This document shows positions 57,545 to 64,000 of a stretch of DNA of 64,000 nucleotides, piece after piece; the first letter of the stretch is position 1, and each line of letters starts with the position of its first letter. The stretch is from Capillidium heterosporum. Taxonomy: Eukaryota; Entomophthoromycota; Entomophthoromycetes; Entomophthorales; Capillidiaceae. The translations under genes were made by a program, and so were the position numbers. The notes under the pieces were generated by a model. That model had not been told where the DNA came from, did not search any database, and saw only the letters and a list, made by a program, of their open reading frames with translations. The stretch spans positions 1,240,001-1,304,000 of the forward strand of contig WBMQ01000010.1 in NCBI GenBank assembly GCA_016630905.1, written 5' to 3'.

Positions 57545-57750
57545 TTCCTCTATTGATGAAAGCGATCCAGAAACTCTTTTTCTTTCCCTCTTGTTCTTTC
57601 ACCGTCCTTTTTGTCCTCCTATCCGTTTCTTCTTGTTTGGTGGTCTGTTTCCCGTTTTTGTCCTCTTCTTATTCTCTCTCTCTCTTTTCTCTTTCTGTCT
57701 GTTCTCCCTTTTTTGTCTCTCTTCTTTCTCCTCCTTTGTCCTCCTTATAT
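57545..57750 (+). repeat. Long polypyrimidine (C/T-rich) tract
   Basis: About 200 bp consist almost only of C, T and scattered G, with CTCTCTCT and TTCTTTCTCC runs and hardly any A, in an otherwise A-rich landscape. On the other strand it is a purine (GA-rich) tract about 200 bp upstream of the small gene starting at 57340. The open frames through it (Phe/Ser/Leu/Val only) are composition artefacts. Confidence 0.8.
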
Positions 57751-57999
57751 GGTAGATCCGAAACAAGGCATAATTTGGAGGCTTGTCAGTGAACTCTTTT
57801 CTTAATGAACCGGAGAGTCACTATCCTAATTACTGCTGTCCAGCCTCCGCATTTTGGATTCACTTTCTCTGCAAGTCAACCATCAGAGAATCCGGCATTA
57901 AGTCCGAAATCCCAAACTTACCTTCTCAATAGAAATCGGTCTTAGGTAATTTGAGCACTTCGCTATTAGTTAGAATGTATACTAATGAATGGTAGGTAT

Positions 58000-59259
58000 T
58001 TCAAAGCGCAGGGATGAATATGTAACTGTATCATCCCAAAATGCTCTGTCCAGTAGTAGCCAAATCGTAGGTTTCTTACTGAAAAATGAATGTTCCAATG
58101 TTCAATACCCAACTTAGCCTGAGAGCTAAGTTGACATATAATATCCTTCCAACTCAGATCAGCAGCTTGCACTTGCCACAGATACTTACTAGGATTCCCG
58201 AGATTATGGAAAATACCACCATACCTAGTATTATAGGTAGCATCTCGATGCCAGTTTGGATGGGAGAGTCGCCTCGTACTACCTTGAAAAAAGGATAAAG
58301 AATATGGAGCTGTACATGAAGAATCCTAAGAAGTTGGCACATACCAACAGAAATATGTTCATGTTGAAAATAATGGAATCAATTAGAGGGTACTTGCGTT
58401 GGAGCTGACTGGTGATAAAGGTAATTAAAAGCACTCCACTCAATATAACTAAAGCAACCATAAACAGATCTCGAATCTTGTAGATATCGGCACTATTGAA
58501 GGTTACTATCAATAAAAGGGTAGCTATACGGGCCGCTAAGTTGAAAGTACCTATGAAATCAATCTTAAAAAGTCTTTATAAGTGAAAGTAGGGTCCTTAG
58601 GCAACTTGAGGAATATGAAATTTAGAATGACGGCTATTGCACCAGCTGGTAAGTTGATGTAGAAGCAGCACCACCAACAGCTCTTACCAATTAGTAGTAC
58701 ATCTACTATAGGACCTAGAACATTGGATATAACGTAAACCCCACCGAGCATACCCATGTAAAACCCCTGCCCTTTAAATGGTATTATTTCGGTTATAACT
58801 ATCCATAGGTAAGACAGCTAACCTTGAACCACTGATTCCAGCTATTGCTCTACTGATTATGATAATAAACATATATATGGCTAGTCCACATATAACAGAA
58901 TCCAACAGAAATATCGAGATTGTAGTGATCAAGGTGTTCTCCTTACCAAAGATGCTATTGAGTCTTGAATAGATAAATTGCGTCCCACAGTTAGAGATCA
59001 TGTAAGCGGTACCAACTTAGCTGCCTAGTTTGAAGCAGTTGACTACAACAGGCATGAAGGTTGAAACTAAGGTTATATATAGGATGGATAAGAAGATACA
59101 CAAGGCTAAGGCGATCACTACCATGTTCTTTTGTAATTTTGTCAATTGGACTTGAGCTGTATCAGTGGGGTAAGATTTTTCATTGTATTTGGGAAAGTTA
59201 TCCAAATCAGTTGGATTTTGTAGGCCAGAATTACTGTGGCTGCTGTTGTATTCAGGCAT
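58000..59259 (-). pseudogene. Decayed DHA2-type MFS drug/efflux transporter
   Basis: Order along the minus strand: MPEYNSSHS, polar N-terminus, TM1 MVVIALALCIFLSILYITLV, VNCFKLGS, then an in-frame TAA where the family has a residue before VGTAYMIS; TMs with YSRLNSIFGKENTLI and IISRAIAGISGS; then one extra base after LPM (ATG G ATA) before IVITEIIPFKGQGFYMGMLGG; family motif VLGPIVDVLLIGKSCWWCCFYINLPAG; a missing base after KDFL; DFIGTFNLAARIATLL; and later TMs to ILYPFFKVVRGDSPIQTGIEMLP, with further stops beyond SGILVS. A stop plus shifts of both signs show true decay. The original would have exported small toxic compounds. The 3' boundary is approximate. Confidence 0.8.
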
Positions 59260-59506
59260 GCATAGTACGCTATTTTTGAAGGACTTCTTTATTAGTTTGG
59301 CCTGTAGCTGAGTTAACATTACTATTGGATGTTGGGCTGATATTTGGACGAGATGATGGATTGGGAAATGCTCTTTATATCTTAGAGCAACCAGTAAGTT
59401 GAAAGTTTTCACTTTTATAGTGTATTGTATGTAAAAGGGAGTATCTAAAGTCTACTAAGTGGGAAGGGCATTCTATATGCTGTACATCAATAGCGTTTTG
59501 TAAAAT

Positions 59507-59527
59507 GTTCTTGCAGGCTGCAAGAAC
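59507..59527. repeat. Near-perfect 21-bp palindrome upstream of the DHA2 pseudogene
   Basis: Arms GTTCTTGCAG and CTGCAAGAAC pair exactly over 10 bp around a single central G. It lies about 250 bp before the DHA2 start codon, where an operator for a dimeric regulator would be plausible. It could also be a small hairpin with no role. Confidence 0.6.
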
Positions 59528-60666
59528 CTTATTTAGTTAGTGTAAATTTCCTTTTGAATTTTGACATGCTTATTAAAAACATACAGTAAAAATAAAAGGG
59601 AAATTGTTAGAATGCTGCAAATGTAAAGATTGCCGTTAATGTAGATTTCTTTTGGCTATTACTTTGTATATTTTAAAGTGCAGCATCAAATTTGGATTTA
59701 AGTATATAAGTTTTGTATGGTTCAAGAGATACTTTGATTTGGATAGAGACATTCATAGCGTATTATTTTAGTTTGCTTCCTAGAATATATAGATTACTTT
59801 CCAATTTAATGAGTATAGAATTGTCTTGCAAGGGAATTAACCATTGATTCTATTTTTCTTCATAACATTGTAATTCTTATAAAAATATTGTAAAGGTATC
59901 TGATAAAATATCGGTTAGGTGCTACTTTTAACTTTTTAATATGAATATTATGTTGGTTTTTAAGATACATGCATTTGGAAGAAATGATGAAAAGATCAAA
60001 TTTCGATACGTATGGTATGATATTTAATCTCCTAGCCCACTATCAGAAAAACTATTATTACTACTATTATATATAGGTACTAGTGGCCAAAAAGCTGATG
60101 ATATAGTAGAATGAACACGTGAGATATTGAATTTTAGCAGAAATGATAACGTTTATTATCAAGGATAAACCCTGGTGAGGTATTGGAAAAGATTTAAGCT
60201 GTAGTACTGTGGGTGAAGATAAAGTTTAAATTTAGCTGACACTTTGTTGGAGATCTAAAGCCGAAGGATATTTGAGATTGTTTTCTATTAAATGAAATAC
60301 TGGTATACTTTGACATCTATAGATATCGTAGCCCTAAAAGAAGGTTATAGAAGGTTTGAACATCATTACTAAGACAAAACTAGAGTTCTATTTGATATAT
60401 ATGACTCCTTCAATGGCATCTCTACTAGTTTTAAAATAATATAGTGTCTTTCAATCTCAATTTCTCACTAAATATGAAATTTATCTATTTTCTCTTGAAA
60501 CAATATTAACTAAACCTTTTATTTAATGCCAAATAAATCTTTAAATATATGCCACTAATTATTTCCCTTCAAATTGAATGATCAGTTTTTGGATTTGGAA
60601 TATCATTTAGATAGAATGATGTAGAAGGAACTTCTTTCAGAATATACCAAAACAATTTACTCCTTA
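59528..60666. other. AT-rich intergenic region, no gene seen
   Basis: About 1.1 kb between the divergent DHA2 pseudogene and ECM15. No coding frame or repeat is recognised. Confidence 0.5.
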
Positions 60667-61151
60667 ATGAAGATAGTCGCTGACTTCACAGTACCCTACC
60701 CACTTTCCATCGTACTAACCATCATAGATAGTACCTATAGGAGTGGGAGTTTCCCTGTCACCTTACGTAGCCAAAGTCCAACAGATACTGAAAGAAAGTC
60801 AGCTGCACCATGTGATGCATTCGTGTGGAACCGTAAGCTTTATTTTCATCAATCCTCCTAATTTTATCTTTAGAATATCGGTAATTATTTTTATTAAAAT
60901 GTTGAATTAGCTTATCGAAATGTAGAAGGTGAATTTGACGACATTATGAATGTTATTAAGAAATGCCATGAGAAGTTACATGCGGAAGGAGTTCCTAGAG
61001 TACATACAAAGTAAGTTTTTTGCTCTGACGTTTGGAGTTAATTTAATTTTGGTTTTGCCATAAATTTAGTTTATCATTTGGTAGTCGAATCGATAAGGAG
61101 TATTCTATTGAGGGTAAAGTGGAGAGCGTCAATAAAATTTTAAAGTCGTGA
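60667..61151 (+). CDS. ECM15: Ecm15/MTH1187-like thiamine-binding-fold protein
   Basis: Small ferredoxin-like protein of the UPF0045/YkoF type, which binds thiamine-like ligands in some members and is named for a cell-wall screen in yeast. Five exons fit: 60667-60690, 60728-60832, 60874-60880, 60926-61010, 61070-61151, giving 100 residues, the normal family length. Motifs: MKIVADFTIVPIGVGVSLSPYV (in parts MKIVADFT, IVPIGVGVSLSPYV), QLHHVMHSCGTNIEGEFDDI, KKCHEKLHAEGVPRVHT, and LSFGSRIDKEYSIEGKVESV. The conserved GT-x-(I/V)EG-x-(W/F)DD segment is only restored if a 7-nt exon is included. It converges on ERJ5 with a 207-bp gap. Confidence 0.9.
60874..60880 (+). other. Seven-nucleotide microexon in the ECM15 gene
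   Basis: AATATCG lies between a 41-nt intron (60833-60873, gtaagc...ctttag) and a 45-nt intron (60881-60925, gtaatt...atgtag). It supplies Asn, Ile and the first base of Glu in GTNIEGEF. Skipping it shifts the frame. Ending the second intron at the earlier TAG (60910) keeps a frame but inserts AYRNV, which the family lacks. Confidence 0.7.
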
Positions 61152-61358
61152 AGGGATATGTAGTTGCACTGTAATTTAAAGAAAGGTATATATATGCATT
61201 TTAAACTAGCTTTATTTTTAAATCTCACGACATCAGAACAATTAATACATTCGCCTCTATATATAACAATATATAGTATTAATTCAAACTATTAAGATAA
61301 CTTGTAAACAAAATATAAACCAAATAGAAAAGATTTACTTTTAGACCTTACGTCTAAC

Positions 61359-62113
61359 CTAATTACTTTTAGCCTCTTCCTCGGACTTCTTACCGACAAT
61401 ACTACGGAAGATAGAGATAGGGTACTTCAACAGAATCAAATCATCAACCTTAGGCTCCTTCAAAAGGGCAACATCAAAGTCTCTAGGCAGAATATCGTGA
61501 TCAGCCTCTTGACCAATAGGTCTATCGAGTTGCTCCTTCAACTTGCGCTGGTCCCTTGCAGTCAAAGTTTGCATGTAATCCTCCAAGATGTTGTTAATAC
61601 GGTCCTTGGTACGGTAAAAGTTGATCCAACGAATAGCGTAATCGGTTAAGTTGAATAGGGTAGCTAAAAAGATGATAACGAAGAGGAGACCAGGTCTATG
61701 GCGGTTATACATGTAACCGGTTCCACGCCAGACTGGGAACCCGTTGTAAAGGAAGTGGTCGTAACGTTTACGTGAGTACTGGTGCTTCAGGATCTTGTGG
61801 GCGTTACCGAGTAAAGCGAAGCGTTTGGTAGCTTTCTTACTGCTGTCTTTATCGGGACTTTTTATAATGTCAAAATTTTTTTATTTAAAATAGCTTACTG
61901 TACGGCTAGCGACAACTTACGGAAGCTTCTGGAAATTTGGCTGGAGCGGGCGTTCCGTTCGACTTGAAGTAACTTGTAGAGGTCGGCATCTTTACCTTCC
62001 TGCTTACGTAGTTCATCTTGGAGTTCAAATATTTCGTAATCAACCTTCTCGTAACTATAGGCGAAGAGGGCTAACAAGGTTATCCACACGAACGCCAACT
62101 TGATTAACTGCAT
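61359..62113 (-). CDS. ERJ5: ER membrane J-protein, Erj5-like
   Basis: DnaJ co-chaperone of the endoplasmic reticulum that stimulates Hsp70 (Kar2/BiP) in protein folding. Two exons fit, 62113-61899 and 61857-61359, giving 237 residues. Signal sequence MQLIKLAFVWITLLALFAYS; J domain DLYKLLQVERNARSSQISRS, FRKLSLAVHPDKD, ALLGNAHKILK, RKRYDHFLY. The catalytic HPD tripeptide is created by the splice (CA|T), which confirms the intron. A later transmembrane segment (LLFVIIFLATLFNLTDYAI) is followed by a charged cytosolic tail ending KKSEEEAKSN. It is a little shorter than yeast Erj5 (295). Confidence 0.88.
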
Positions 62114-63145
62114 ACTTATTGACTCTTGAAAAAGATACAGCTCCTCCTTTGAATGAAGTCTGTTTTGTAAGATCAGACTAATTTAGTTTGGCAATCCAAT
62201 CATCTCGTGTAAGGTCATCAATGCAATAAATTTGTGGAGTTGGTATATTGGGCAAATTATGATCTGGACGGTAACTGATTTGCTAAAGATAAATTGCTTT
62301 TATTAGCTAAATATGTATGTCATATATCGATGTACTGTTATTATTCGCTGCAAAGCTGAATATACAAATTAAATGCTTCATCGTATTAAATCGTTTAATA
62401 GATTAGCTTGCTAACAGATTGTACTATACCTCCGATTCTGCTGGCTGGGACTGTATATTCTAATAAGAAACTGGACTGACTTTTAAATATATAACCAGCC
62501 AGTCGAGCTATATCGGCTTTAGACTATTTTTCGATATGTACTCTGATTATTACAATGATATAATTTTGATTCCTTTGAATGCAATTATAGTGAATTGGAT
62601 TCAAATCGTCAAAGTTCATTCTATTTGGTTGATCTAAACTGATGGTTAACTTAACAGCTACCAATGTAGTCAAAGCACTAGATGATAAGAGTATTGAAAA
62701 CTACCCCTCCATAAGTTTTAATATAGATATGTATAATCAGATAAAGTACCAACTTTACTATTCTTTGAAGTTAAATTTTAAGTAGCACTGCTAAAACCTA
62801 TGGAATCTTTATTAGAAAAAACACCTTTATCTGAGCCGAAGAATATCGTGAGATAATAGTCAAAGTAAAATTTATAGCCGAATATAATATACAATCTATA
62901 TTTGGTAACCTTTCAATTTGATCCAAATCATTTCGATCCACTCATATACGAACATATGGCCGTAGAAACAAGAACAATTTATCAGTAAATCAAAAGAAAA
63001 GCTGCAATCACATGTACTTTCTAAAGAAATCTTACTAATCAGGTCCCCGCATACATTTAACAAAGCTATATATACTTTGCTTTCTAGTTTAGACAACACC
63101 AACAACCAACCTTTCTTTACTTCGTACCCAACTTTCAATCAACTA
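62114..63145. other. Divergent promoter region ERJ5 / Zn2Cys6 regulator
   Basis: About 1 kb. Two short plus-strand frames (LIPLNAIIVNWIQIVKVHS near 62565; MVNLTATNVVKALDDKSIEN from 62641) look faintly coding but have no partner exons I can support. A TATATATA at about 63067 precedes the regulator. Confidence 0.4.
63067..63074 (+). promoter_or_regulatory. Possible TATA box of the Zn2Cys6 regulator
   Basis: TATATATA about 75 bp before the ATG at 63146. Such strings are common in this AT-rich DNA, so support is only positional. Confidence 0.35.
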
Positions 63146-64000
63146 ATGCCCGAACGAGAATTCGAGACATCCCATGGCAACACTTTACTCTACCGCTGCG
63201 ACCAATGTACGCACCTTCGACTAAAGTGCGATAAAGCCATCCCAAGCTGTAGTAACTGCAGTTATAGAGGAACTAAATGCACTTTGAAGCGAACATTAAA
63301 GTACAAAAAGAAAGTCGTACCTGGTTTAACAGTAATGCAGTCAACTTTTGATAGTACCCACACCAAGTTGGAGTTCGTGAACCAGGAGCATTACGTCCAA
63401 AATATCAAGGAGATAAACTTTACAAAGAGTCGCAAGGTTAAAGATCAACTCAACATCAAGTTCTTTGATTATGGCACCTACATTCGAACTTCGTACAGCT
63501 CCAAAGATATATTTCAAGATCTACTTAACAAGAGTAAGCGGAAGTCTATATTTTACAGCGTCTACAACCTACTTGGGCATCCTGATAGGACCCACATGTG
63601 CCCGAAAGGACTAACGTTCATAGGCATTGTCAAAGGTTTAGCACCACTCGTATCCAACAGCGACCCACTCCCAGTCTTCAACATAAAATCCAAAGTCCCA
63701 ACTACTACCTACATATCAGTACTCAACCAGTGTTTCGACCAGTACTTTGAAATTCACAATCCCTTCTTCTATCTCTTCGATAAAGAAAAGTTTTTCAGTA
63801 GGCCTAGGTCTCGATTTTTAATGTATGCCATCGCCTTAACTGGTATTCGATACCTCGATAAAACTGAATTTACAAGCCAGTTAGCCTCGATGTTTGATTA
63901 CTGCTTCTACCAAAGTTTTATTGGAGCCTATATGAACCCTAGTTTGGACACGTTACAAGCGTTGTTGGTTGCTATAAATTGTAATAAGGAAGTGGGCTGG
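63146..64000 (+). CDS. Zn(II)2Cys6 fungal transcription factor, 3' end beyond the window
   Basis: The frame is open from the ATG to the right edge (285 codons, partial). The N-terminus MPEREFETSHGN is followed by a perfect zinc cluster: CDQCTHLRLKC then DKAIPSC, SNC, SYRGTKC (spacing C-2-C-6-C-6-C-2-C-6-C), then a basic linker LKRTLKYKKK that sets DNA half-site spacing. From about residue 190 the text resembles the fungal-specific regulatory domain (ISVLNQCFDQYFEIHNPFFYLFDKEKFF, in parts ISVLNQCFDQYFEIH and NPFFYLFDKEKFF; LMYAIALTGIRYL; DTLQALLVAIN). It acts in the nucleus; target genes are unknown. No intron is evident in the visible part. Confidence 0.9.
   Translation, partial: MPEREFETSHGNTLLYRCDQCTHLRLKCDKAIPSCSNCSYRGTKCTLKRTLKYKKKVVPGLTVMQSTFDSTHTKLEFVNQEHYVQNIKEINFTKSRKVKDQLNIKFFDYGTYIRTSYSSKDIFQDLLNKSKRKSIFYSVYNLLGHPDRTHMCPKGLTFIGIVKGLAPLVSNSDPLPVFNIKSKVPTTTYISVLNQCFDQYFEIHNPFFYLFDKEKFFSRPRSRFLMYAIALTGIRYLDKTEFTSQLASMFDYCFYQSFIGAYMNPSLDTLQALLVAINCNKEVGW

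Noticed and set aside
57553-57805. Two overlapping open frames through the C/T-rich tract
   Set aside because: They consist of Phe, Ser, Leu, Val, Pro only because the DNA is pyrimidine-rich; not a membrane protein gene.
58000-59259. DHA2 transporter as a frameshifted but functional gene
   Set aside because: It has an in-frame TAA, shifts of both signs and more stops at its end, which together indicate true decay.
1-64000. tRNA, rRNA, CRISPR or transposon sequences
   Set aside because: I looked for TPsiC-loop strings, regular direct repeats and transposase or reverse-transcriptase motifs by eye and found none convincing; a covariance-model scan would be needed to exclude small RNAs.

Overview
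The window is nuclear DNA of an early-diverging filamentous fungus. Genes carry many very short spliceosomal introns (about 30-45 nt, GTAA/GTAC donors, CTAAC-like branch points, TAG/CAG acceptors), intergenic DNA is AT-rich, and the proteins are fungal: a Cdc25-type RasGEF, a class II myosin, Dug3, a DAL5-like permease pair, Ecm15, Erj5 and a Zn2Cys6 regulator. The mix of conserved single-copy genes with tandem, partly decayed families (7TM receptor, F-box/LRR, RING-H2, methyltransferases) suggests an Entomophthorales fungus of the Conidiobolus type. That assignment is inference, not proof. I see no bacterial, viral, toxin, rRNA, tRNA, CRISPR or transposase sequence.

Layout. 1-2.55 kb: no recognisable gene. 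2.55-14.85 kb, plus strand: RasGEF (SH3-WW-RasGEF_N-RasGEF) and a 2,373-residue myosin II, both with C/G-rich codon use. 15.4-23.0 kb, minus strand: Dug3 amidotransferase, a seven-transmembrane receptor, and a coiled-coil tail-anchored protein of unknown family. 24.4-31.5 kb: two secreted DJ-1/PfpI (isonitrile-hydratase-like) copies, then two intronless DAL5-type permeases. 32.2-33.3 kb: phosphomannomutase. 35-45 kb: AT-rich, with one intact F-box protein, several F-box/LRR relics, a small basic protein and a stop-interrupted membrane-protein relic. 45.4-49.1 kb: three tandem SAM methyltransferases. 50.4-55.5 kb: three tandem membrane RING-H2 proteins, the middle one dead. 55.8-57.3 kb: METTL21-like methyltransferase and a small unknown gene. 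58.0-59.3 kb: decayed DHA2-type drug transporter. 60.7-64 kb: Ecm15-like, Erj5-like and the start of a Zn2Cys6 regulator that runs off the right edge.

The most interesting pattern is a series of single extra bases that break otherwise well-preserved genes. Where homology fixes the frame, the extra base is nearly always +1. Four times it directly follows an in-frame proline CCC codon: RasGEF, DJ-1 copy 1, methyltransferase copy 3, RING copy 3. This resembles +1 frameshifting at CCC-N, and the RasGEF case (CCC-TGA-T inside SH3) has the antizyme layout. The same sites are also C/G homopolymers, so a base overcall or ordinary mutation is a serious alternative. Other points of note are a 7-nt microexon in the Ecm15 gene and a perfect EF-hand calcium loop inside the myosin coiled coil.
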